In this document: positions 55,701 to 64,000 of the stretch, in pieces
How positions within the stretch are numbered: position 1 is the stretch's first letter
Layout: each line of letters starts with the position of its first letter
Source: Bryoerythrophyllum caledonicum
Taxonomy: Eukaryota > Streptophyta > Bryopsida > Pottiales > Pottiaceae
NCBI GenBank assembly: GCA_963971425.1
Contig: OZ020519.1
Coordinates: 16,074,028-16,138,027, forward strand
Reading direction: 5' to 3'
Length of the DNA: 64,000 bases
The notes under the pieces: generated by a model
The model's input: only the letters and a program-made list of their open reading frames with translations
Databases searched by the model: none
Told to the model about the DNA's origin: nothing
Made by a program: the position numbers and the translations under genes

Positions 55701-57656
55701 CCGCTCCGTTATTTCAGAGAGCGCAGAATTCTTGACCTGCTCAATACCACGAACACTCGCTTAACGCACACACAACATCAAGTCCAAGACGAAATATTGT
55801 GAAAAGGAAGAAGAAATACAAGGGCCTTATCAGAAATAATAACCCGAGCACTACATCAAAGCATCCTTTCTCCTTGCACTCAACTTAGCTATAGATGAAC
55901 TACAGTAGAAATCGAATCATGGAAACAACTCAGTTTATACATGCGCCATCATCCAAATGGTGCAGGTTTATCCAGCTACTGAATGTATCAAACGTCACTG
56001 CAAGTAGACCATATGAATTTCAAATATTTGCCATCTTAAACATATGAAATAGATCGTTCTTAAACACATGAATTTCATATACTTGGCCATCTGAAGCACA
56101 TGAATTTCACATACTTTCGGTTTTCACACGCACCTGATCGGCACTTGTATACTGGTAAGCAATGCAGAAGCGTTTGAGGCGCTCAAGCTGCGCATTCCCG
56201 GACGTCCACTGCATGTACTGAGCGCGCTCTTTCCGCAGCTTTTCCAGAGCAGGCAAGATGTCCTGGTTCAGCACGTTGTCGATCTCGTCCACCTTCGTCT
56301 GCTTCTTCTCGAGCGTCTTCAGCGCGCCTTCCTTCTTCATCTCGTACATCCGGGTCCCAGCCGCTTCCTCCAGCATCGACAGCGTCTCCTGAGGCTTCAT
56401 GTTCAGCACCTTTGTGATCCGACCTTGCATGATCAGAAAGTGCGGGTTATTCACGTTCAGCTGCACTGAGTGGAAGAGGTTCTGGACTTTGCTCGGCTGG
56501 GCCAAGTGCCCGTTGATGAGGTACTTGTTACGACCGCCTACCACAATCTGCACAACCAGATGTGAATACCAAAACTAGGCACAACATTTGCAAAGAAGTA
56601 TATCCTGAGAAGTAAGACTTGAAGACAACTAGTAAGATGCGAGTGTCTTGAAACTTTATTGCTCTTGGTTTTAAAAAGATAGATTCAACACAAATCGAAG
56701 GCGCTAGTGATTTTGTACATTTTTGTTGCATCCAGAACAAACGGACATCTCTAGTGAGGTCGAAGAGAAGTTAGAATTCATATTGACGTGATTTTAGTGA
56801 GCTATTATGTCCCGAGCTTTCATTTGGTAGCAAATGCCAACTATTGCATCAAATTGCTGTTGTCTGCTTCAAAGCAGCAATTGCTCAGGCTCTCGCTAAA
56901 TGGCCAAAAATCTTCCGTCCTCGCATTGCAGCTAAGCTTAATCGTAGCACTCTTCCTCGCAGCGCATTACAACCAAAACATTAACCTAAAGGAAAGCTAC
57001 ACTACTGTTTCAAATTTCGAGAACACTGACATTTCTCAAGGTCTCTCATCCAAGAACTGTGCGAGTGACTTGAAACTCTAATGCTGTTGGAGAAAGGATA
57101 GCAGCAATTTCTCAGGCTCTCGCTGAATGGCCAAAAAATTTCCGTCCTCGCATTGCAGCTAAGCGTTATCATAGCGCTCTTCCTCGCAGCTCAATAAAAC
57201 CAAAACTTTAACCGAAAGGAAAGCTACACTACTGTTTCAAAGTTCGAGGACACTGACGTATCTCAAGGCCTCTCATTCAAGCACGAAACCCCGAAAAGAA
57301 AAACCTCAACAAGAGAACAGAGCGAGAGCTCGACGCACCTGGCGAGTGATGGTGATCTCGTCGTGGTCATCATAGCCGATAGGACTGCGCGACTTGTCCG
57401 CGTTGGAGAACACGATGGAGACCGTGGCCTTGGTGACCCCGGCCTGCCCCTGCTTGTACACGAGCTCCTGCAGATTGGCGACGCGCACCTGCTGCAGGTT
57501 GGTGATTCCCATGACGAAGCAGATGGAGTCCAGAATGTTGGACTTCCCGGAGCCATTGTACCCCGTGATGGCGTTGAACACCGGGTCGAAGTTGGTCACG
57601 GTCGTGCGCGTCGCGTACGACTTGAACCCTTCCAAACATATCTCCTTAATAAACAT
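49708..57656 (-). CDS. SMC2: SMC2, core ATPase of condensin
   Basis: I read 21 exons with GT-AG borders and consistent phase, giving about 1204 residues (SMC2 proteins are usually ~1170-1200). The start at 57656 gives [15 protein letters not shown]. The Walker A motif is GYNGSGKSN (about residues 31-39). The N-terminal head continues through [19 protein letters not shown], followed by [10 protein letters not shown]. Long coiled-coil exons surround the hinge (about 54070-53460). After the hinge come [18 protein letters not shown] and the second coiled coil. The C-terminal head has [13 protein letters not shown] (ABC signature, about 50440-50480) and LYILDEVDAALD (Walker B, across exons 19-20). 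It partners SMC4 in condensin I and II to compact mitotic chromosomes. Main exons include 57339-57656, 56134-56547, 55470-55736, 54588-54878, 52289-52507, 50375-50600 and 49708-49911. Confidence 0.95.
56872..57285. repeat. Tandem duplication in SMC2 intron 1
   Basis: GCAGCAATTGCTCAGGCTCT and the following ~185 bases (56872-57057) are repeated with about 12% divergence from 57102 to about 57285. Shared blocks include TCCGTCCTCGCATTGCAGCT and GGAAAGCTACACTACTGTTT. The unit length is about 230 bases. Confidence 0.9.
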
Positions 57657-58624
57657 GGCTCCTTCGCCCCTCGGCAGATCACACTCAACCTCTCCTCTCC
57701 TCCTCACTAGCCTACCATAGCGATAGGCGATGGCGATGGAGCTAAACTTTCAAACTTCATCGCCTCGATCTCTTTGTCTATCTCTCTCTCGCGGAGACGA
57801 AAACCTAATACCGTTAGTGTTCTCTTACCGAGACAAAGATCTAAAACCGCTACTGCTCCATACTCTAGGAAAATCATAGATCTGGGATTGACGGCGTGGT
57901 TTTTCAGTATGGAAACCGTGACGGTTTTCAGTTCCTGTCGTGGAGGAGTGACGGGATTTTGGGGTGGCCGTTGGGTTAACGGAATTAGGGGAGAGAATAT
58001 AGGAGAGACGATGATTCTAGGGAGGTGGCGGGTTTGGGGAGGTGTCCGGGAAGGGAGCAGGCGGTGGAGATTTGAATTTGGAGGCGCATGTTGTGGGCCA
58101 AAAGCGCGCGAGGTCCGCTCGGGTACCTAATACCGACCCTGGCCCCTTCGCCGTGAACAGCCTATATCCGGGTTTTAAGTGGAGATTTTCATATTTGAAC
58201 ATGGAAGGTGTAATTTATTTTTTTTAAATTTACACCACCAACCTAGGCAAAGTACTCAACAAGTTTCCTTTCTTGGTGCTGCTACCTTCTTTTAGTGGAT
58301 TGATATCATACTAGACTAATCCTTTTATTCTTTTTTATTTTCATCATAATGTTTTTTTTGGAAATTCTTTATTAGCAAGTAAAAGAGATATTAAAAATTT
58401 GTAAAAGTGGATTTGTAAAATGTGAATTTTCTAATTTGTCAAATTTGTAAAACTTGTGTCGAATAATGTATGTAATGCATAACAAAAAAGATAGGAAAGT
58501 TCTAGGAAAATTCTTCATGGCATTAGAATTATACAACTATAAAGTTCAAAATAGAGATAACTTCAAAGTAAAATGCCTCACTTCCTTTTGCCACCCCACA
58601 TATTGTTCTCCTACAATTTCCAAT
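57657..58624. other. SMC2 upstream region
   Basis: The part near the start codon is GC-balanced and likely holds the promoter and 5' UTR. Beyond about 58200 it is AT-rich. The plus-strand frame at 57774-58130 has no recognisable domain and is not called. Confidence 0.4.
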
Positions 58625-58735
58625 TAAACCTATGTCTGGTGGACATTGATTTAGTGGTAGAACAAACAAACACTTTATTCACTCCAGCCTCCTTGCGAGG
58701 GCCGGAGTTCTTCTTCTTTTTCTACAATAATAAAT
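58625..58735. repeat. ~110-bp sequence shared with 28440-28610
   Basis: TGTCTGGTGGACATTGATTT, then AGTGGTAGAAC, ACACTTTATTCACTC, GGGCCGGAGTTCTTCTTCTT match the block next to the LINE 3' end. The AGTGGTAGAAC stretch resembles a tRNA A-box but no B-box was found. Confidence 0.55.
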
Positions 58736-58887
58736 GGGAAATAACAGCATGGTCAATTTTTTCCCGGAATGGAATTTTGCATTATTTTTCTTTTTTTTCT
58801 TGGCAAGACTTCCAATATATTTCTTCTAGGATTATTCAAAGCCAATCCAACTTCCAAGTGTTAATTTTAACCCTTAACCCTTAATCC

Positions 58888-59173
58888 TTAACCCTTTAGC
58901 GCCAAATGAACTCCAGGCCCGGGAGAATCCACAAGTGTACTAGAGCATGCACAACAACATTTCCACTTTACTATTGACCCCACTTCACAGAAATCATTGT
59001 AGCTCGCCAACGCTTGCACCAATGCACTCGCGAACTTTTCCATTTGAAGGATATTCATTAGTGCTAGACAAACTGCGACCAAAAAAAGTGCACTTAACTT
59101 ATACACAAGGTGCTATAACTGGAAATACACCTAAATCAACTCCAAAACAACCACCTCGGTGCTAAGGGATTAA
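58888..59173. mobile_element. 286-bp TTAA-bounded element, family M3
   Basis: The ends TTAACCCTTTAGCGCC and GGTGCTAAGGGATTAA form an imperfect inverted repeat with TTAA outside. TTAACCC is repeated just to its left (58869-58890). There is no coding capacity. Confidence 0.65.
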
Positions 59174-59996
59174 CCCATTGTGATAGAATCCAACAACAAT
59201 TCCTCCAACTAGAAACCATGCTTCTTGTATAGGGTGAAGAGGGCCTCGCCTAGCATAACACCGAGTCATGGTTTATGCCCGACGCTACCCGTAGAGCTTT
59301 TTCAATGCCTGCCCAAGCAAAATTCCTTGGCACACAAAAATCCGTGAGGTTTTTGGAATGCCCGCATCCTGAGTACGTTACAGATTATAATGTTCACGGA
59401 TTACAATGTTTGCCGAAATGAACGGGCACAAATCACGGCCGGGCGTTACGTATCCAACAATTCAATCCTATTATAGCTCTTCTAGCGCTATGAAAAATCC
59501 TCAACGCCCAAGCATCCACATATTGGATAGCAAATGAAATCTTTCACACCTAAGGTAGAGGCACCCAATTTCAATCGGCCACGCAATTCGGATCATAAGA
59601 GTATGCATGGCATGGTGGTGCATGAAGTAACCCAAAACCGATAACCCGAAATCTGAAAACACCAGTCATTATGGGCATTGGATCATGAAGTGTGCAATTT
59701 TGGGTTGTTTCACCTCAATTGAACTCTCATTGGTGGCCTTGCCTCGAAAGTCGAACGAGGCCAATCGGCATTGGGTACCCTCCATGAGTTGGTTATCCAT
59801 GGCATGTCTTCTCTCTTTTACTCACTCTCACTTGTTGACATTGGGTAAGAGAATCTTGAGATTTGGTGCCTCTACCTTAATATCCTCACAAAAGGGACGT
59901 CAAAAAAGAAGAAAGTTGTATAATTCCCTTGATATCTAAAAGAGAATACTGCATCATAAGAACTAAACCTCTGGGAAGAAACAAAACCTGAAGAAG
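59174..59996. other. Intergenic region 3' of RPAC2
   Basis: No gene or clear repeat was recognised. The 84-codon frame at 59685 is not convincing. Confidence 0.4.
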
Positions 59997-60695
59997 CTAC
60001 AGCTTTCTTACACTACCAGAGGGTTGCGATGTCATCCCGGATTTCATACTGAGTTCGTTCATGCCCTGGTTGGCTTTGAATCCCTCCACTGCCCTCTCGA
60101 ACGTAGCCATCACGCGCTGGTTCATCGCCGTCAGATCGTTCAATCCATCCTTCAAAACATCCCGAGCAGCTACACCTACAGAAACGAGAACAGGATTGAA
60201 ATCAATCACCACGCAACAAAAAAAAAGAACAACAACAACAAAATATGCAGTTAAGATTTCACCGAGATCTTGCTCACCGGTGGTCTGAACGCGGACGTTG
60301 ATGCGATTCTCGGACGGGTGAGGAACACTGTAACCACAGAACGCTACACGCGGGCTGCCAAAAACAACAAACCACGCCAATGTCAGCAGAAAGAAACCCT
60401 AAACCCCTAATATTCAAACGACAATCTAAGCTCATATTCAAACAACAGTCTTCCTTTCCATAATGCGGCTCTCGGCAGACAATTTGGACCGACATTTCTA
60501 AACAGAGCGTCTGAAATTTCTTCAACCCTAGACTCTCGGCCTCATCGAAAGAACGTAGTAAGTGCGGAGATGAGATACTGACTCTTTGTTGAGCACGAAG
60601 CGCAGCGAGTTGCCGAGCGTGTGATCCTCGTCGGCGATAGAGAAGGTTGCGTTCTCGGGGTCCGTAGCCGACCTCAATTCCATGGTCGCTGCCAT
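59997..60695 (-). CDS. RPAC2: RNA polymerase I and III subunit RPAC2 (AC19)
   Basis: Three exons, 60583-60695, 60278-60354 and 59997-60175, give 122 residues with matching phases. The Rpb11/AC19 family motif is complete: TFSIADEDHTLGNSLRFVLNK across the end of exon 1, then DPRVAFCGYSVPHPSENRINVRVQTTG in exon 2. The C-terminal exon is helical (DVLKDGLNDLTAMNQRVMATFE) with a short polar tail. The protein dimerises with RPAC1 (AC40) to start assembly of Pol I and Pol III. Length is normal for the family. It is divergent from the GNAT gene, sharing about 590 bases of upstream DNA. Confidence 0.95.
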
Positions 60696-61288
60696 GATTT
60701 CTCAAACTTCTCCCAAACAAATCGCCCTCCACTCTCTCTCTTCTAGCTTACTAAACCCTTCCAGGCAACGTCACAGCCGGGTTTCGGAGCGTTTCCGCCG
60801 CTGCAACGTCGTGCGTTGCAAACGAGTAGGCCTCGCTTGAATGAGCTGAGACGACCGGATGAAAGCGAAACGTAAAAGTAAAAAGTAAACGTAAAAGGAA
60901 GACACGAACAGAAATAGTACTGGCTTCTGATTGGCCTCTCATGCAGAATTTGGATTACGCTCTGGATACCCGCCAAATACTCCTCTCACACCCGCCGATT
61001 ACTCGGGAGATACTCCCCTACCCGAAATACCCGTGAGTATACCCGCCTAGGTATCTGCGTCTCTCTCACTAACTCACGAGTCACTCTCGCACATTCACTT
61101 TGCGAGCATCGCCATCGCCGCAGCAGCTGAATTCTCGTGCTGCAGAGCAGGAGCGGGGGCCATCGCTGCGATTGAAGTTTCTCGGAGCACGGAGAGGGGA
61201 TTGGATAGCAATGGCCGGGTGATCGCTGCTGGAGGCGAGTCGAGACGAATCAATAAGAGGCTGTTGCGAGGGTTTGACGTCTGTTTCA
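60696..61288. promoter_or_regulatory. Shared upstream region of divergent RPAC2 and GNAT genes
   Basis: 593 bases separate the two divergent start codons, so the region must contain both promoters and 5' UTRs. I see no TATA box I would defend. CCCGC/ACCCGCC-rich short repeats lie around 60968-61045. Overlapping minus-strand frames are not credible genes. Confidence 0.5.
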
Positions 61289-62080
61289 ATGAGCGCGGCG
61301 CATACGGCGGTTGTAGCGACTGTTAGGTGCGTTTCAGAGCCGCAATTGCGGTATGGAGTGCGGCGGGTAGAGTTTCGGGGATGTGAGCGGGTGAGGTGCG
61401 AGGAGCGGCGGTGGCGGGGGGTCGCGGGGTTGGATTTGAGGGCGCGCGCGAGCGGTCGTGCAGCTGGTGCGGTGGCGGTGCGGCGCTGGGACCTGCAGGT
61501 GACGACGAACTGGCGCGACGTCGATGTTGAGGAGCTGCGGGCGCTTCTGACGGCGACTGCGCAGAATTGCGACCAGTTCCCGAAGGTGAATTCCGACGGG
61601 ACGATTGCGGAGCCTGTGAGCCCGGTGAAGCTGCGGCGCGCGCTTCAGCATAGTTTTATCGTCGTGGCGATGTACGTCCGCGGGGGACTCCAGGAGGATT
61701 ACTTTCCGGACCGGCCCGACGCGCGGACGCTGAAGCGGACGCTGGTCGCGTTCGGGCGCGCCACTTCGGATCGCGCGCTCACGGCGGCCATCCACGACCT
61801 CGCCGTGGCGCCGTCGCTGCAGGGCCAAGGGATCGGTCGCCGTCTCGTGCAGCGGATTGTGCGCGAGATTTGCCGCTACGGCATCTCGGATATCTCCGTC
61901 ATCGCCGGCCGCGACATCAGGCCCTTCTTCCGGTCGTGTGGCTTCGGCTCCGACGTCCTGGGATCCACCGCCATGATGTACACCGCCGCAGAAGATTGCA
62001 GCGATGCCGAGCTGCTGTGGACGCTTGACGCCGCGGAGTCTCGCACGAAGGAGGTTGTAAACAATGTATCATCAGCATAG
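61289..62080 (+). CDS. GNAT-family N-acetyltransferase, probably plastid
   Basis: Single exon, 263 residues, very GC-rich. The first ATG in frame is 61289 (MSAAHTAVVAT). The first ~70 residues are Arg/Ala/Ser/Val-rich with few acidic residues, compatible with a chloroplast transit peptide. The GNAT core follows: FGRATSDRALTAAIHDLAVAP (beta-4), then LQGQGIGRRLVQRIV, the acetyl-CoA pyrophosphate-binding Q-x-x-G-x-G/A motif, then ISDISVIAGRDIRPFFRSCGF and TAMMYT. It resembles plant plastid GNATs that acetylate protein N-termini, lysines or serotonin-like amines; the substrate cannot be assigned. Lack of introns and higher GC than its neighbours are the only oddities. Confidence 0.88.
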   Translation: MSAAHTAVVATVRCVSEPQLRYGVRRVEFRGCERVRCEERRWRGVAGLDLRARASGRAAGAVAVRRWDLQVTTNWRDVDVEELRALLTATAQNCDQFPKVNSDGTIAEPVSPVKLRRALQHSFIVVAMYVRGGLQEDYFPDRPDARTLKRTLVAFGRATSDRALTAAIHDLAVAPSLQGQGIGRRLVQRIVREICRYGISDISVIAGRDIRPFFRSCGFGSDVLGSTAMMYTAAEDCSDAELLWTLDAAESRTKEVVNNVSSA

Positions 62081-62472
62081 AATCAATTATCCGTCATTGG
62101 AGTTGTATCATATTCCACTTGGAAGCAATTTTTTCTCCTCATTTCTGTCTTCGGAGGTCCGAGTCCAGACACTGTTTGTGTCTAAAATTGCAACATGATC
62201 ACTGCTTGTTTGCAGCTCCGTTCTGTGATCGTACTGTCGTGTTGTTAGCCTCCGGTTGCCATGTGCAGAATTTTGGTAAGAAGAGCGGCATTATCTGTAC
62301 CAAACCGAATGCAACAGCGGAGAGAAGAGTTTTGCAAGGAATATTAGCTATACGTTGAGACAGATCAGCTTTTGATTCTCGAGGTTACAAATATGTACAT
62401 AATCTTCCACTTTCAGATGGAAGAACACCTGAACTCTGAAGAGAAATCTGCTAGCGCTACAAAAGAATCTGA
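62081..62472. other. Intergenic region between convergent GNAT and ACT genes
   Basis: The presumed 3' UTRs of both genes. No other feature was seen. Confidence 0.4.
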
Positions 62473-63561
62473 TCAATCCTGGGCCGCAAACTTGTGATGA
62501 GCGGGATTAGGCAAGTCCGATATCTTGATTTCAGCTCCTAACGTTTTCTGCAAAGTGTCCAGGTTCTTGATGAATGTAGCAGTCGACAATCCAACCGGCA
62601 TCGCAATGACGCCTTCCATCATGAACAACGTAACTCCACCGGAAGCTGTCTGCATCATCCGAACGGAAAATAATCAGACTCTCTTCTTCACCAGGTACCA
62701 AAAATAAGAACATGCTTGTGAAATCACTCACCTCTTGAGTGTAAGTCTCCAGGCTTTCTATGTTGATCCTATGTGACGCTAGATACTCCGTCAGGTTATA
62801 TACAAGACCTGCACAAAACGAAAAACGCTCGTCAGAATCTGAAGGTACAGAATCTGGAGTAAGATTATTATACTGAGAAAGCACAGACCTGGATTATCTA
62901 CACCGCGGAGCAGGATCTTGCGAAACTTGTTCAATGGAGGTACGAGCTTCAACCGCTCCTGAGAAGTCCATCTCGTATTGACCTGGAGGTAAAGCAGAGC
63001 GTTACAAGCAGAGACGGAGAAAGAAAAAAGCAAAGAACGCTAGTGATGTGCATAGCCAGACCTGGAGGCCTTCAATCTGCAGAAGAGAGGTGCGCAGCTG
63101 CTCGGCTTTCCTTGCCGTTCTGTACAAACCATATACAAACTCTGGATGACAAGTCAAGAGGAAACTCAATGAGTTTGATGAGGAGTCGCAAGTGATGAGG
63201 AGTCGCAAGGAGGAATTCACTCACGTGATGTCGAAAGTGACGAGCATGAGGATGGAGAATTCGCCAGCCAGGCGCGCCATCCGGCTCACTTCCACATTGC
63301 CCCCGCAATCCAGGACGCGCTTGCTCAGCCTTGCCACAATCCCTGCCCTGTCGGCTCCCGACGCCGTCACCACCAGCTGCTGCCGCCCTATCAAGAGAGA
63401 GAATTGAATCAACACAAGCTCAGACGAAAAAAGCCCTAAAGAAATCCTTTGAGAGCCTTACCGGAGTCTTCGTGCGGCTGAGGCAGCGTGCACAGGGGCA
63501 GCGCCGGTCGCCCTAAGCGCAGCGGCAGACGCAGCGCGAGCGCCCTCCGCATCATCATCAT
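62473..63561 (-). CDS. Two-ACT-domain, GcvR-like regulatory protein
   Basis: Six exons, 63462-63561, 63225-63387, 63062-63164, 62889-62982, 62732-62808 and 62473-62649, give 237 residues in phase. It starts with four Met codons and an Arg/Leu-rich segment (RRALALRLPLRLGRP) that looks like an organelle presequence. The first ACT domain is LVVTASGADRAGIVARLSKRV, then GGNVEVSRMARLAGEFSILMLV. The second is NKFRKILLRGVDNPGLVYNLT, then RINIESLETYT and a hydrophobic strand pair (GGVTLFMMEGVIAMPVG). Paired ACT domains of this kind occur in bacterial GcvR and in plant ACT-repeat proteins, where they bind amino acids. Ligand and partner are unknown. The exon 3 acceptor was chosen by phase and is the least certain border. 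Confidence 0.82.
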
Positions 63562-64000
63562 GTCTCCTCAGCCTCAAAGAATCCTTTGCTAACGGGCTTC
63601 TCTCAACTTGACCCTGTCCGAGTCCAAATGCAAAACGATAGGGCACCCAATTCTGGCACCCTCCTTTTTCTGGCAATATCTACGATGATGAAGTTACTAT
63701 GCAACGAATATTTGTCAAGCCGCTTTTTTTAGAGCTTGTGATTTTGATCAGAGTGTGCTCGTAATTTGCTTTTGAGTGCGATTTGTATGAGGAGGTTGTT
63801 GGTAGTAGTTGAAGCCATAACTTAGCTGGTTGTTGTGTCAATCGCGTTCGGACATCACTGGTGCAAATTGATGAGGTTTCAGCGATCGGTGGATGATTCC
63901 TCGCCTGGTTGTGCTGTGTTGAAGGTCTGTAAAGCAACGTTGAGGATTATGCGATTCTGGTTTGTGGGTCGATTGGTTGGTTGGCTGATGGGGAGGGTTT
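63562..64000. other. Window end, upstream of the ACT gene
   Basis: Presumed promoter of the ACT-domain gene. The minus-strand frame 63680-63937 shows no recognisable domain. No other feature was seen. Confidence 0.4.

Noticed and set aside
57774-58227. Plus-strand frames upstream of SMC2 as a divergent gene
   Set aside because: They are Arg/Gly-rich frames from GC-biased promoter DNA with no domain, and the frames overlap on both strands.
58625-58735. tRNA gene or intact SINE head
   Set aside because: AGTGGTAGAAC resembles an A-box, but no B-box or cloverleaf can be drawn.
63680-63937. 85-codon minus-strand frame near the window end
   Set aside because: There is no recognisable domain or splice support, and it lies in the expected promoter of the ACT-domain gene.

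Overview
The window looks like nuclear DNA of a land plant or close streptophyte relative, perhaps of bryophyte or lycophyte grade. The evidence is GT-AG introns, TTTAGGG telomere-type repeats, a dehydrin with K-segments, a plant-type anoctamin, an alpha carbonic anhydrase, condensin SMC2, the Pol I/III subunit RPAC2, a plastid-type GNAT and a GcvR-like ACT protein. The species cannot be fixed from sequence alone.

The left half (1-33,000) is transposon-rich. Two nearly identical ~1.9 kb direct copies of a composite repeat (R1, 1-3141; R2, 29279-31206) flank a decayed LINE. R1 carries a pogo/Tigger-type element with TA duplications, and the end of that element's decayed transposase gene still has a PCNA-box-like motif. 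The LINE (about 3142-28400) has ORF1, a 2A-like motif, APE endonuclease, RT, RNase H and a terminal zinc knuckle, and is broken by frameshifts. Its RT gene is split inside the YVDD catalytic motif by a 14.9 kb Mutator-like element (9435-24380), marked by a perfect 10-bp target duplication and imperfect GTGAGCGG-rich terminal inverted repeats.

That large element carries a two-exon transposase gene (+) with a zinc-binding region and a SWIM finger. Divergent from it is a nine-exon gene (-) that I could assemble with matching splice phases. It encodes a ParB-like domain joined to a beta-class N6/N4 DNA methyltransferase fold. The 3.7 kb first intron of that gene holds 16 copies of a palindrome-containing GCCGGCACCGGC motif plus longer tandem repeats. 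The methyltransferase has an altered catalytic motif (DLPK where DPPY is usual) and one in-frame TGA. This transposase, methylase and iteron combination is the strongest candidate for an undescribed system here.

An apparently intact DD34E Tc1-type transposon (31322-32988) ends 74 bp before the carbonic anhydrase start codon. The right half is ordinary genic DNA. It holds alpha-carbonic anhydrase (+), dehydrin (-), anoctamin (+), a small three-exon gene of unknown function (+), SMC2 (-), RPAC2 (-) divergent from a GNAT acetyltransferase (+), and an ACT-domain protein (-). Between and within the genes lie short non-autonomous elements with TTAA at their ends, degenerate repeats around the dehydrin, and a telomere-repeat-bearing tandem array upstream of the small gene. 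Exon boundaries come from reading splice sites and phase by eye; no transcript evidence was available.
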